Assembly: GCF_003663825.1 (NCBI RefSeq)
Contig: NZ_RCCC01000001.1
Span: 1-64,000 of the forward strand
Origin: Acidovorax sp. 106
Lineage (GTDB): Bacteria > Pseudomonadota > Gammaproteobacteria > Burkholderiales > Burkholderiaceae_C
Reading direction: 5' to 3'
DNA: 64,000 nt
A program made the translations under genes and the position numbers. The stretch's first letter is position 1, and every line of letters starts with the position of its first letter. The notes beneath the pieces are model-generated. The model saw nothing but the letters and a program-made list of their open reading frames with translations, was not told the origin of the DNA and ran no database searches. This document shows positions 1 to 9,590 of this stretch, piece by piece.

Positions 1-1482
1 TCATCGTCGAAGACAACCCCCAGCACCGCAGCCTGTTTTGGCAGCATCGAGGCGCACAGCGACGGCGACACCCCGCACGCCGACTACACCGGCATCCGCG
101 CAGGCAGCCTGCTGCGCGCGCATGGCGGCTTCTTGTTGCTGCACCTGCACGACCTGACGACCGAAGAAGGCCTGTGGGCCCGCCTGCGCCGCTTTCTGCG
201 CTGCAACCGCCTGCACATCGACGAGTCTGGCAGCAACAGCAGCGGCGCACCCGTGGCCCTGCAACCCGAGGCGGTGGCCGTGAATGTGAAGATCGTGCTG
301 ATCGGATCGGTGGACGAGTACTACGCCCTGCAAGACGCCGACCCCGACACCGCCCGGCGCTTTCGCGCCAAGGTGGACTTTGTCGAGCGCTTTGCCGCCA
401 GCCCCGCCACGCGCCAGGCCAGTGCATCTTTGTGGCGCACAGCTGCAAACGCCGGGGCCTGCCCCACTTCAGCGCCCCCGCCGTGGCCTTGCTGCTGGAG
501 CAAGCCCCCGCGAAGCCGATGACCAAGGCCGCCAAAGCGCCCAGTTCGCTCACATCGAGGCCCTGCTGATGGAAGCCGCCACCCTGTGCCAAGCCCGCAG
601 CGGCGCCTTGGTAGAGCCTGCCGACGTGCACGCAGCCCAACACGCCACCAACTGCGCCACAACTACCCGGAAGAGCAACTGCACGAATCCATCGTAGAGG
701 GCGAGCGCCTCATCACCTTGAGCGGCAGCGTCACCGGCCAGATCAATGCCCTGACCCAGATCGACCTGGGCGACTACCGCTTCGGCTTTCCGGTGCGCAT
801 CACCGCCCGCACGTTCGCGGGGCAGGAAGGCCTGCTCAACATTGAGCGCGAGGTGGACATGTCCGGCCCCATCCACGACAAGGGCGTGCTCATCCTGCAC
901 AGCTACCTCACCGCGCTGTTCAGCCACGTAGCCCCCCTGGCGCTGAATGCTTCCATCGTGTTCGAGCAGGAGTACAGCGGCGTAGAAGGCGATTCGGCCT
1001 CGTGCGCCGAGCTGTACGCGCTGCTGTCGAGCTTGTCGGGCCTACCCCTGCGCCAAGGCATTGCCGTGACCGGCGCACTGAACCAGCATGGCGAGGTGCT
1101 GCCCGTGGGCGGCATCAACGAAAAGATCGAGGGCTGGTTTCGCGCCTGCGCCACAGCAGGACTGGATGGGACGCAGGGCGTGCTCATCCCGTCACGCAAC
1201 CAGCGCCACCTGATGCTGCCACGCGAGGTGCTAGAGGCCGTGCCCCACGTCTACACCGTGGGCCATGTAAGCGAGGGCATTGCACTGCTCACGGGCGAAG
1301 CCTCTGGCATGGCCCCCGGCGCCCTGCCTCCAGACCACGCCAGCGCACTCGAAGAAACCGTGCTCAGCCGTGCCGAGCAAACCCTGCGTGCCTACCGACG
1401 CGCCTGCCAAAGTGCAGGGCACACGCGCCGGGGCCGCACACGTCCAGCAGCGCGGTGGGCACACAAGCCTGGCGCAGACTGA
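1..1482 (+). pseudogene. LonB-type ATP-dependent protease, 5'-truncated and frameshifted
   Basis: This is the C-terminal part of a LonB-like (AAA_32 plus S16 Lon) protease; the gene starts before the window. The AAA part reads IVEDNPQHRSLF, then GGFLLLHLHDL and IVLIGSVDEYYAL. The Lon domain holds the catalytic serine in GDSASCAE (about position 990) and the lysine in GGINEKIEG (about 1115). The reading frame changes at about 37, 425, 510 and 655; the apparent errors are single bases at short T or C runs, so the intact protein cannot be read in one frame. Such proteases degrade damaged proteins in the cytoplasm. It is either a decayed gene or a stretch of poor sequence; every gene beyond 5 kb except one IS-split gene is intact, so I cannot decide. 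The family assignment is firm. Confidence 0.8.
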
Positions 1483-1524
1483 TACCAACCAGCGCGCCCC
1501 CAAGCGAAGCAGGCTTGGTTGGTA
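1483..1524. repeat. Inverted repeat after the Lon gene
   Basis: TACCAACCA at 1483-1491 is the reverse complement of TGGTTGGTA at 1516-1524, with a further partial stem inside. It lies between the convergent Lon and GST genes. There is no T-run, so a classical terminator is not shown; a role in mRNA 3'-end stability is possible. Confidence 0.35.
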
Positions 1525-1588
1525 GCAAGGGGCACGGGGGTTACGCCCCCAAACCCAGCCTGCCACCGGCGGGGCGAAAGTGGCCGCC

Positions 1589-2235
1589 CTACCACTTGGG
1601 CAAAATGCGCTCGCCCGGCAAAATCTCATACGGCACTGCCCAACCCGGCAGCTGGCGCAAGCGCTGCAGCCATGCATGGATGTGCGGGTAGCGCGTGGCC
1701 ACGTCGTAGCCGCTTTCCTCCACCGGGTAGAACAGGTAGCCGCACAGCGAGAAGTCGGCAATCGTGGGCTGCTCACCCACCATGAAGGTGCGGCCCTCCA
1801 GGTGCTTGTCCACAATGCCAAACGCGTTGTCCATGCGCCCCTGCAGCCAGGCCATCAGTGCGGGCTCGGGCGGTGTGGCACCAAAGGCCTTCATGAAACG
1901 GAACGTGGCGAAGTAACTGGTGAACTTGTGGTTGTCGAACAGCAGCCAGCGCAGCACCTCCAGCTTGTCGTCCTCAGACTCCCCCAGATACGCTGGCGCA
2001 TGCCTTTGGGCCAGATAAGTCAGGATCACCCCCGACTGCGTCAGGCTGCGCTCACCATCCTCCAGCACCGGCGCCTCGCCCATGGGATTGGTCTGCTCGC
2101 GCCAATCCGCCGTGCGGGTCATGCCGTTCATGAAGTCCACAAACACGGGCTCCCACGCGCCACGCCCAGTGCCCGTAAAAAGAACGCCACCTTGTACGAA
2201 TTGCCAGACTGGCAAAAGCTGTGAAGACGGTACAT
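1589..2235 (-). pseudogene. Glutathione S-transferase with a two-base frameshift
   Basis: The true start is the ATG at 2235, behind AAGGAGGAG, giving MYRLHSFCQSGNSYKVAF, a typical thioredoxin-fold GST N-terminus. Near 2160 the frame must change to reach AWEPVFVDFMNG. Two extra bases, a CG duplicated in GGCGTGGCGCGTGGGAG, account for this: the span is 647 bases, 645 plus 2. The rest is a normal GST, with the substrate-end motif NPMGEAPVLEDG and the helical C-terminal domain (TIADFSLCGYLF), about 214 residues when repaired. GSTs conjugate glutathione to electrophiles in the cytoplasm. An alternative start at 2260 gives an intact ORF but with an N-terminus that does not look like the family. Confidence 0.8.
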
Positions 2236-2329
2236 CGCACACTCCTCCTTGGTATCCCAAAGGGGCAGGCCATCTGCCCCGGGCTGAGCAGTGTCACAAA
2301 AAATCGCCACAGGCGCCGAGCACCTGACA

Positions 2330-2728
2330 TTAGCCCTCAACCCAGCGGCCGCAACCACATCCACAAGCGGCCCCCGCGGCCAGCCACAAAGCCACCACCA
2401 GCACGGCCCCTGCCATGCTGCGGGGCTTGGCGCCCTTGGCCTGCATCCAGGCATCGGCCTGGCCACGGCAATCGGCCAGCACATCGGGCGGTAACAGCCG
2501 CAAGGTCAGCCAGATCAAACCAGGCAACAGCAACACATCGTCCACATAACCCAGCACGGGAATGAAATCGGGGATCAGGTCAATCGGACTCAGCGCATAC
2601 GCCACCACAAACAGCCCAAGCGCCTTGGCATACCAAGGCGTCTTGGGGTGCTTGCCAGCAAACCACAGGGTTACCCCATCGCGCTTGACGCGCTTGGCCC
2701 AAATCTTCAACGTGCTGCCGATGCCCAT
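2330..2728 (-). CDS. YkvA/DUF1232 family membrane protein
   Basis: A protein of 132 residues starting MGIGSTLKIWAKRVKRDG. The DUF1232 (YkvA) core is the segment with PWYAKALGLFVVAYALSPID, followed by LIPDFIPVLGYVDD, which is the family signature and forms a hydrophobic hairpin. A last hydrophobic helix near the C-terminus (SMAGAVLVVALWLAAGAAC) suggests insertion in the inner membrane. The function of the family is unknown. I chose the ATG at 2728 because upstream codons read as unrelated sequence; the ribosome-binding site is weak (GAAAGA). It is the one intact gene among four frameshifted neighbours. Confidence 0.75.
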   Translation of the reverse strand: MGIGSTLKIWAKRVKRDGVTLWFAGKHPKTPWYAKALGLFVVAYALSPIDLIPDFIPVLGYVDDVLLLPGLIWLTLRLLPPDVLADCRGQADAWMQAKGAKPRSMAGAVLVVALWLAAGAACGCGCGRWVEG

Positions 2729-2920
2729 GCCAATCTTTCGATGTGCCAACGGGCACAGCTCCCATGATGTACCACGCTTGGATCCAAAGAGAGGTCGCCT
2801 GCCTCGCACTTCAGCAACGCAGGGGTTGCAAGCAAAGCCCCATCAAAGCGCATGACAGCACATACAGAGCGCGTGCACACCCAGGCCCCAAAGCCAGGCC
2901 CTCGGCGTGCATCAATGAAC

Positions 2921-3834
2921 TCAGAACGGCACTGTGGTGCGCAGCCAAAACGCCGAGCCCTGCGCACGGTTGCGTGCGCCAAACTCTTTTTCGACCTTGG
3001 CGGTGATGAGCCAGCCCTTGTCGTTGGCGTAGCGGATGGACGGGCCTATGGATTGGCTGCGCCCGCGTGCGCCGGACACCACCGCGCCATTGAGCTTGTC
3101 GTCACTCCACTGCCGGTAAACATACCCGCTCACACCCACAATCCAGCCGCCCCCCAGGCCCCAGCCCAGGGCGTAGTCGGCAATGAACTCGCGCCCTGAG
3201 CGGTAACCCGTGTCGTCGTTGGTGCGGTTGAAGTTGAGCGTGGCCTTCACGTCGGCGTTCAGGCCATGCGGGTCCATCCACGTCACCACGCCAATGGGCT
3301 GCAACGAGAGGTAATTGCGCCCGATGTTGGCCTGGCGGTTGCGGTCGTACGCGCCGGTGGGCAGCACGGCGTCCAGCCCCGCCACCGTGTGCAACTTGGC
3401 CGAGTGGTGCCAGGCAACCACCGCCCACCGTCACATCGCCCAGGCCAGTGCGCGAATCGCTTGCGCCCCCGGCACGCACCGAAAGGTCTACCAGCGGCAA
3501 GATGGTGTGGGCCGCCAGATTGCCCCCCAGCAACTCTACCGGGGTGACCAGATGTGCGCGTCCGCCGCACGTTGGCCCGCACCTTGAAGCCGGGCACAGG
3601 CACGGCATCGCCTTGCGCGTCGTTCACCCGCGTGGCGGTGTAACGGTTCAGGTACTCCAGCACATACAAGCCGGGCGGTGGCGCTGCCCCTTGCGGTGAA
3701 GTTTCAGTGCCGACGGGTAGGTGGAGCCCCCGCCCTCGGTGGCAAAGACCCGGTGCACAGCGTGCCGGGCCAGTGCCAGCCAGTGCCAGGCGGCGTGTGC
3801 TGGAGGATGGTGTGTTTTTTGTCCGATGTTTCAT
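2921..3834 (-). pseudogene. Outer-membrane SphA/Phenol_MetA_deg-type protein, frameshifted
   Basis: The start at 3834 follows GGAGACAAGCACC. Pieces of the family can be read in different frames: TEGGGS then PPPGLYVLEYLNRY near the N-terminus, ELLGGNLAAHTILPLVDLSV in the middle, and from about 3421 DAVLPTGAYDRNRQANIGRN and IGPSIRYANDKGWLITAKVE, ending in the aromatic residue expected of an outer-membrane beta barrel (TTVPF). At least three frame changes are needed, near 3720, 3570 and 3420. Members of the family sit in aromatic-compound degradation operons and are thought to help hydrophobic substrates cross the outer membrane. It is the last gene of the apparent aldehyde/alcohol dehydrogenase operon to its right. 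Decay or sequence error are both possible. Confidence 0.7.
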
Positions 3835-3870
3835 GGTGCTTGTCTCCTTTTTGTTGTGTGAACAGTTTTT

Positions 3871-4905
3871 TCAGGAATGCCCGACCAAAAGGCGCGCAGG
3901 CTCGCTCCCCGGCCTTGCCGGTGCGGCCGATGCGTCGGCCCTTGGGGTCGTTGGGCTGAGGGTGCGCTGCGCTATGCAGCAGCCGCCACCGCCGTGCGCT
4001 GGTGGCGCTGCGATGAACCGGCCCGCTTGCTCCAGCGAAGCCAGTGCTTCATCCAGCACGGGGCGCAAACAGCTGCCAAGCAATGCACCATGCCCGTCCC
4101 CACACGGTGCAGTCCGCTTCCACACCCCGCTGCTTTCAGGCGCGCGGCCATGGTGACGGCGTCGTCGCGCAGGCGCTCCTGGCTGCCCACCTGCAGTTGC
4201 ACGGGCGGCAGCCCTTGCAGGTTGGCGCTGTAGAACGGTGTGACCCGTGGGCGAACGCACGTCGCCGCCTGGCACGTACATGGCGTTGAAAAAGCCCATC
4301 AGCTCGCGCGTGATGAACGGGTCGTCCACGGTGTGGTGGGACCCGCCTTCCGACGCCATGTCCAGCGCGGGCGACAACGCCACGATGGCCGCAGGCAACG
4401 GCATGCCCAGGTCGCGGGCACGCACTGCCCGTGGACAAGGCCAGGTTGCCCGCCCGCCGAGTCGCCCGCCAGCACGATGGCCGACGCGGCGTAGCCCTGG
4501 GCCAGCGCCCACTCGTACGCAGCCAGCGCATCGTCGTGCGCGGCGGGCGCGGGGTGTTCCGGCGCCAGCCGGTAGTCCACATTGAGCACCGGCGCCCCGC
4601 TGAACTGCGCCAAGTACGAGCACAGCGCCCGGTGCGACGCCAGCGAGCCAAACACAAAACCACCCGCGTGGTGGTAGATGACAAGCCTGCGCGCATCGGC
4701 ATGGGCCGTGCTCAGGCAACTCGGCCGCCATAGTGCCACCCGCCCCGTTGGGGATGTGCAGTGTGCGGACGGGAAGCCCCTGGGCCATAGGCATCTGCGA
4801 ATTGCTGGCATCAAACCACGCGCGCAACTGCGCGGGGGTGGCTTGCGGTGGCGGCGGGTTTTGCGTGGCCATCTGCAAGATGGCCTGGAGCTGTTGTGCG
4901 GACAT
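3871..4905 (-). pseudogene. Alpha/beta hydrolase (HSL-type esterase), frameshifted
   Basis: The start at 4905 lies 15 bases after the upstream dehydrogenase gene, behind GAAGGG. The hormone-sensitive-lipase family is clear: oxyanion motif HHAGGFVFGS, then DYRLAPEHPAPAAHDDALAA, then the nucleophile elbow GDSAGG. After that the frame changes again to LSPALDMASEGGSHHTVDDP and then LPPVQLQVGSQERLRDDAV. At least four shifts are needed, so no active protein is read as it stands; the 3' boundary is approximate. Esterases of this kind in aromatic operons, such as AreA of Acinetobacter, release benzyl-type alcohols from esters. That fits the alcohol and aldehyde dehydrogenases just upstream. Gene loss or sequence error cannot be separated here. 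Confidence 0.7.
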
Positions 4906-4920
4906 GTGCGGGCCCTTCGA

Positions 4921-5688
4921 TCACAGGTAGGTGGAGGCGAGTCCGCCATCCACAGGCAGGTTGATGCCGCTCACCCAGCGGGCCGCATCGCTGCACAGGA
5001 AGGCGATCACCGGCGCCACTTCGTCGCTGAAGGCCGGGCGCTTCATGCGGTGGGCATCCTTCTCCACGCGCTCCTGGCCCAGCATCTGCACAAAGTCGCC
5101 CAGGATGGGCGTGAACACCGGGCCGGGGGCCACGCAGTTCATGCGCACACCGCGCTCCATGAAGATCTTTTGCGACTGGGTGTACGTCCACACAATCAGC
5201 GCTTCCTTGAAGTACTGGTAGCAGGTCTCTTGCGGCACGGGGTGCGCAGCCAGCCACTTGGCGCCCTCTTCAAAGCTGGCGGTGGCCCCCAGGGCGCGGT
5301 GGGGTTCCAGGCGCTGGGGCCACTCTGCCCCCAGGATGGAGGCAATGTTGACGATGGAACCGCCTTCGCCCATGCGCTCCAGCACGCGGTGCGTGAAGTG
5401 GCGCAGGCCCAGGTAATTGACGCGGCCGACCAGCTCGGCGGGCGATGTGCCGGGCACACCCGCAATATTGGCCAGCGCATCCACCTTGGCGGGCAGCCGT
5501 GCCATAGCGGCGTCAATCGCCGCAGGATCACCCAGATCTATGGGCACAAAGCCGTCGAGCGTGAGCGTGGGCGCATTGCGGTCCACACCAATCACGCGGG
5601 CGCCCTGCTGGCGGGCGAGCTTGGCAAAGTCAGCGCCGATGCCGGAGCAGCAGCCGGTGACGACGATGGTTTTGTTGTTGAGGGTCAT
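4921..5688 (-). CDS. calA: Coniferyl-alcohol dehydrogenase-like SDR
   Basis: A short-chain dehydrogenase of 255 residues. It has the Rossmann glycine motif TGCCSGIG (residues 11-18), the NIAGVPG segment, and the long insert IASILGAEWPQRLEPH characteristic of CalA. The catalytic Tyr and Lys are in CYQYFKEAL, and the C-terminus is GINLPVDGGLASTYL. CalA oxidises coniferyl alcohol to coniferyl aldehyde with NAD(P)+ in the cytoplasm. The start MTLNNKTIVV (5688) matches the family; a longer start at 5706 adds six residues. It lies downstream of an aromatic aldehyde dehydrogenase, separated by 220 bases of repeat, and upstream of a broken esterase, which suggests stepwise use of an aromatic alcohol or its esters. 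The exact substrate is inferred. Confidence 0.8.
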   Translation of the reverse strand: MTLNNKTIVVTGCCSGIGADFAKLARQQGARVIGVDRNAPTLTLDGFVPIDLGDPAAIDAAMARLPAKVDALANIAGVPGTSPAELVGRVNYLGLRHFTHRVLERMGEGGSIVNIASILGAEWPQRLEPHRALGATASFEEGAKWLAAHPVPQETCYQYFKEALIVWTYTQSQKIFMERGVRMNCVAPGPVFTPILGDFVQMLGQERVEKDAHRMKRPAFSDEVAPVIAFLCSDAARWVSGINLPVDGGLASTYL

Positions 5689-5738
5689 GAAAGTTGTCTC
5701 CTGCAAATGTTGTTGTGGTGCGAGGGGTGAGCGCGGCG

Positions 5739-5894
5739 CTTCGACAAGCTCAGCGTGAACGGGCTGGGGGTGCTCCGTCGAACGGGCTGGCGCGCCTTGA
5801 GCAGCGTCTTGCCATCCCCCAACCGTTCGGGCTGAGCCTGTCGAAGCCAGGGTACGGAGCCCGCCCTGCCTTTGACAAGCTCAGGCGGAACGGG
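5739..5894. repeat. REP-like repeats, three units
   Basis: Three copies of a repeat with core CTTCGACARGCTCAGSSYGAACGG lie at 5739-5762, 5823-5848 (opposite orientation) and 5871-5894. The adjacent inverted units can form hairpins between the aldehyde dehydrogenase and alcohol dehydrogenase genes. The same family occurs at 12802-12912 and 26983-27008. These are widespread repeats in this group of bacteria, and may stabilise or end transcripts. Confidence 0.75.
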
Positions 5895-5908
5895 AGGTTG
5901 ATGCGCTG

Positions 5909-7384
5909 TCAGAAAGGAAACGCGGGTGGCGCATCCTTCACGGTGATCCACTGCCACTGCGTGTATTCGTCCATGTCTGCAGGCCCGCCCACACTGCTGC
6001 CATTGCCCCCCAGGCCAGGGCCGCCAAAGGGGTTAATGCATTCGTCGTTCACCGTCTGGTCGTTGATGTGCACCATCCCCGCACGCAGCCGCTGGCCCAG
6101 CGCCAGGGCGCGGCCCACGTTGGGGCTGATGACGGCAGCCGCCAGCCCACCCTGGCTGGTATTGGCCAGTTGCACAGCTTCGTCGTCGGTGCGGAAGGTG
6201 ACGAGGTTGGCCACCGGGCCAAAGGGCTCTTCGTCAAACGAACGAATGCCAGGCTTGACACCCGAGAGCACCGTGGGCTTGTAGCAAAGGCCCTCAAAGG
6301 TGCCACCCGCTTCGAGCTTGGCGCCCTGGGCCACGCTGTCCTTGATCACGCTGTCAAAGTGCCGCAGTTGCTTGGCGTCGATCATCGGCCCCAGGGCCAC
6401 TTGGCCGCTGGCGCCATCGCCCACAGGCAGGTGCGTGGCCTTGCCCACCATGCGCTGCAAGATGGCTTCGGCAATCGACTCGTGCACCAGGATGCGGTTC
6501 GATGCCATGCAGATCTGCCCCTGGTGGAACCACGCGCCAAACGCGGCAGCACTGGCTGCGGCGTCCAGGTCGGCGTCTTCCAAAATGATGAGGTTGTTGG
6601 CGCCGCCCAGCTCCAGCGACACCTTTTTGAGGTGCTGCCCCGCCAGCGCGCCAATGCGGCGGCCCACGGCGGGCGAGCCGGTGAAGGCGATCATGGGCAC
6701 GCGCTCGTCCACCACCAGCGCCTCGCCCGCCTCGGCATCGCCGGGCACCACCTGCAGCAAGCCCTTGGGCAGGCCCGCTTCTTCAAACACGCGGGCCATC
6801 ATGAAACCGCCGCTCACCGGCGTGCGCGTATCGGGCTTGAGCACCACCGCATTGCCCAGCGCCAGCGCGGGGGCCACAGAGCGCAAGCCCAGAATGAGCG
6901 GGAAGTTGAACGGCGAGATCACCCCCACCACACCATGCGGCACGCGCCGCGCCATCGACAGGCGCCCCGGCGTGCTGGGCAGCACCTGGCCCTGGGCCTG
7001 CATGGGCAAAGCTGCTGCCAGCTGGCACAGCGTGATGGCCTCGCGCACCTCGTGCTGGCCCTTGGGCACGATACCGCCGGTTTCGCGGGCCACCGTCATG
7101 GCCAGCTCGTCAAAGTGCTGCTCAAAAATGCTGGCCGCGCGGTGGAACACCGCCGCACGCTCGCGCGGCCCCGTGGCCGCCCACGCGGCCTGCGCTTGCT
7201 GCGCCCGGCCAATGGAGGCCTGCATGTCTGCCGCACTGGCAATGCCCACGCGGCTGAGCACCTGGCCCGTGGCTGGCTCGACCGCATCACGCGCCGTGCT
7301 CAGCGCGGTAGACCACGCACCATCAAAGGCCTTGCCCGCCCACAGGCGGTTGTCCAGCAGGCCTGGTTTTTCTGAAACACCCAT
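5909..7384 (-). CDS. Aromatic (benzaldehyde-type) aldehyde dehydrogenase
   Basis: A 491-residue NAD(P)-dependent aldehyde dehydrogenase of the benzaldehyde/XylC/AreC type. Motifs in order: VISPFNFPLILGLRSVAPAL, the nucleotide-binding FTGSPAVG, the general base in LELGGANN, the catalytic cysteine in HQGQICMASNR, EEPFGPVA, and GGNGSSVGGPADMDEYTQW near the end, a signature of aromatic aldehyde dehydrogenases. It oxidises an aromatic aldehyde to the acid. The start follows AAGGAG. A sigma-54 promoter is at 7447-7461 and a XylR-type activator is divergently encoded, so the gene is probably induced by an aromatic compound. Candidate substrates are benzaldehyde or coniferyl/vanillyl aldehyde. Confidence 0.85.
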   Translation of the reverse strand: MGVSEKPGLLDNRLWAGKAFDGAWSTALSTARDAVEPATGQVLSRVGIASAADMQASIGRAQQAQAAWAATGPRERAAVFHRAASIFEQHFDELAMTVARETGGIVPKGQHEVREAITLCQLAAALPMQAQGQVLPSTPGRLSMARRVPHGVVGVISPFNFPLILGLRSVAPALALGNAVVLKPDTRTPVSGGFMMARVFEEAGLPKGLLQVVPGDAEAGEALVVDERVPMIAFTGSPAVGRRIGALAGQHLKKVSLELGGANNLIILEDADLDAAASAAAFGAWFHQGQICMASNRILVHESIAEAILQRMVGKATHLPVGDGASGQVALGPMIDAKQLRHFDSVIKDSVAQGAKLEAGGTFEGLCYKPTVLSGVKPGIRSFDEEPFGPVANLVTFRTDDEAVQLANTSQGGLAAAVISPNVGRALALGQRLRAGMVHINDQTVNDECINPFGGPGLGGNGSSVGGPADMDEYTQWQWITVKDAPPAFPF

Positions 7385-7446
7385 CGCATTGCTCCTTGGT
7401 TGAAATCAAAACCCACCGCATGGCTGCAGCGGTGTGGACTGAAATT

Positions 7447-7461
7447 GCAACGGGCATACCA
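7447..7461 (-). promoter_or_regulatory. Sigma-54 promoter of the aldehyde dehydrogenase operon
   Basis: The minus strand reads TGGTATGCCCGTTGC, with GG at -24 and GC at -12 separated exactly as in the consensus TGGCACG-N4-TTGC. Transcription would start near 7435 and leave about 50 bases before the ATG at 7384. The neighbouring activator is of the sigma-54 class, which supports the call. Confidence 0.8.
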
Positions 7462-7611
7462 GCCACCGGGGCCACGGCACCCCCAAACGCCCGAAACAGG
7501 GGCTTTTTGAGAGGGAGCGCTACGGACTTTCCCTAGGCAAAAAAACGGCTGGCGCGGGCGATTTTTTGCCGCCAAATAGTTACCATTCATCATCAAATGC
7601 GTCCATCACAA

Positions 7612-7627
7612 TGGATCAAATGATCAC
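7612..7627. promoter_or_regulatory. Probable upstream activating site for the XylR-type activator
   Basis: The minus strand reads GTGATCATTTGATCCA, matching the XylR/DmpR site TTGATCAATTGATCAA at 13 of 16 positions as I align them. It lies about 150 bases upstream of the sigma-54 promoter, the usual distance for DNA looping, and just before the start of the activator gene. Confidence 0.6.
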
Positions 7628-7658
7628 TTTTTGATGAACTTTTGGTGAATCCACGCCC

Positions 7659-9590
7659 ATGCCCAAACGCCGCATCTCTCTGGCCGACCTGCACCGCAAC
7701 GCCGTGGGCCAAGGCCAGGCCTTGCTGGGCACCGTGCCCGCCGCAGCCCCCCGTGCCCTAGGCGGGTTTGACACCCACGGCATCAGCCAGCACGCCCACC
7801 CCACGGTGGCCGACATCAGCGAATGCCTGTTCTTCTCGCCCGGCGACGGGCGCATCTGGCTGCAAGACCAGCGCATGGTGCTGGTGCACACCGAGGCGCT
7901 GGGCTCGCTGCGGCGCGAGCTGATCGACAGCATTGGCCTGGACAAGGCACGCGGCCTGCTCACCCGCGCGGGCTACGTCAGCGGCGCGCGCGATGCCCGC
8001 CTGGTGCGCCAGCAGTGGCCCGATGCCGAGCCCACCGCCGCCGCCATGGCCGGCACCCGCCTGCACGCGCTGGAGGGCGTGGTGCAGGTGGAGGTGGTGC
8101 ACGCCCGCTACAACGCCGAGCTGGGCGACTACGACGGTGAATTCCTCTGGCACAACTCCAGCGAAGACGACGAACACATCGCCGCCTACGGCGTGGGCGG
8201 CTCGCCCGCGTGCTGGATGCAGGTGGGCTACGCCACCGGCTACGTCAGCACCTTGTTTGGCCGCATGATCGTCTTCCGCGAGGTGGACTGCCGCTCGTCC
8301 GGCGCGGCGCACTGCCGCGTGGTGGGCAAATCGGCCGAACTGTGGGACGACCCCGAGCAAGACCTGTTCTATCTGAACGCACAGGACTTTGTGGGCACCC
8401 CGCCCGCAACACTGCCCACCTCCATGCCAGAAGGGGCGCAGGGCAAGGCCCGCACCACCTACCTGGGCGTGCCACCGGGCAAGGCGGCGTCAGGCAATGC
8501 AGGCACCGCCGCTGATCCCACGGCAAACGCCACCATGGTGGGCGCCTCATCCGCCTTCAACGCCGCCTGCCACATGCTGCAGCGCGTGGCCCCCACCGCC
8601 GCCACCGTGCTGTTCACCGGCGAATCGGGCGTGGGCAAAGAGATGTTTGCCAGCATGCTCCACCGCATCAGCCCGCGCAGCAGCCAGCCCTTTGTGGCCA
8701 TCAACTGCGCGGCCATCCCCGAGACGCTGGTCGAGAGCGAACTCTTTGGCGTGGAGCGCGGCGCCTACACGGGCGCAGGCACATCGCGCCCTGGCCGGTT
8801 TGAGCGCGCCCACGGCGGCACCCTCTTCCTTGACGAAATCGGCACGCTAAGTTTGGTAGCCCAAGGCAAACTGCTGCGCGCCCTGCAAGAAGGCGAGGTA
8901 GAGCGCGTGGGCGGCACCCGCACCGTGCGCGTAGATGTGCGCCTGGTGGCCGCCACCAACGTCAACCTGCGCCAGGCCGTGCGCGAAGGCACCTTCCGCG
9001 AAGACTTGTTCTACCGCCTCAACGTCTTCCCCATCCACCTGCCCCCACTGCGCGACCGGCGCGACGACATCCCCCTGCTGATGAGCCACTTCCTGGCCCA
9101 CTACCAGCGCAAGCACCAGCGCCAGGTGCCCGGCTTTAGCCAGGCTGCCGTGAAGGCGATGTTTCATTACCCCTTCCCCGGCAACATCCGCGAGTTGCAG
9201 AACCTGATTGAACGGGCGGTGATCTTGGCGACGGACGGCGAACCAATTGAGCCGCACCACCTGTTTGCGGGGGGTGAGCAAAGTGGCGGCGGGGTGATGT
9301 CGCTGCACTTGCAGGGGAACAGCGGGGGGACGTTGCATGCGCAGGGGGTGGCGGGGGTGGGGGCTGCGGTGCAGGTTCCCCAATCCACTGCAGCAGCGAG
9401 TGCGCGGGCTGGTGCGGCGCTAGCGCCAGCCGCTGAGCCCGTGGTGGCGCCGCTGCACCAGGCGGAGGAGCAGATGCTGCGGCAGGCGTTGCAGAGTGCG
9501 GGGGGGAATGTGGCGCTGGCGGGACGGTTGTTGGGGATTAGCCGCGCGACGATGGCTTATCGGGTGAAGAAGTTTGGGATTGGGAAATAG
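7659..9590 (+). CDS. XylR/DmpR-type sigma-54 activator with V4R sensor domain
   Basis: A 643-residue regulator. Residues about 45-150 form an XylR_N domain, and about 160-225 a V4R domain with cysteines (CWM, DCR, HCR) as in aromatic-sensing members. The AAA+ domain has Walker A GESGVGKE (about 320), the sigma-54 contact loop as GAYTGA (about 367), and Walker B GGTLFLDE (about 386). A Fis-type helix-turn-helix ends the protein ([19 protein letters not shown]). Such proteins bind an aromatic effector directly and then activate sigma-54 RNA polymerase. It is divergent from the aromatic aldehyde dehydrogenase, its likely target. The arrangement resembles AreR of Acinetobacter; the effector is unknown. 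Confidence 0.88.
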   Translation: MPKRRISLADLHRNAVGQGQALLGTVPAAAPRALGGFDTHGISQHAHPTVADISECLFFSPGDGRIWLQDQRMVLVHTEALGSLRRELIDSIGLDKARGLLTRAGYVSGARDARLVRQQWPDAEPTAAAMAGTRLHALEGVVQVEVVHARYNAELGDYDGEFLWHNSSEDDEHIAAYGVGGSPACWMQVGYATGYVSTLFGRMIVFREVDCRSSGAAHCRVVGKSAELWDDPEQDLFYLNAQDFVGTPPATLPTSMPEGAQGKARTTYLGVPPGKAASGNAGTAADPTANATMVGASSAFNAACHMLQRVAPTAATVLFTGESGVGKEMFASMLHRISPRSSQPFVAINCAAIPETLVESELFGVERGAYTGAGTSRPGRFERAHGGTLFLDEIGTLSLVAQGKLLRALQEGEVERVGGTRTVRVDVRLVAATNVNLRQAVREGTFREDLFYRLNVFPIHLPPLRDRRDDIPLLMSHFLAHYQRKHQRQVPGFSQAAVKAMFHYPFPGNIRELQNLIERAVILATDGEPIEPHHLFAGGEQSGGGVMSLHLQGNSGGTLHAQGVAGVGAAVQVPQSTAAASARAGAALAPAAEPVVAPLHQAEEQMLRQALQSAGGNVALAGRLLGISRATMAYRVKKFGIGK

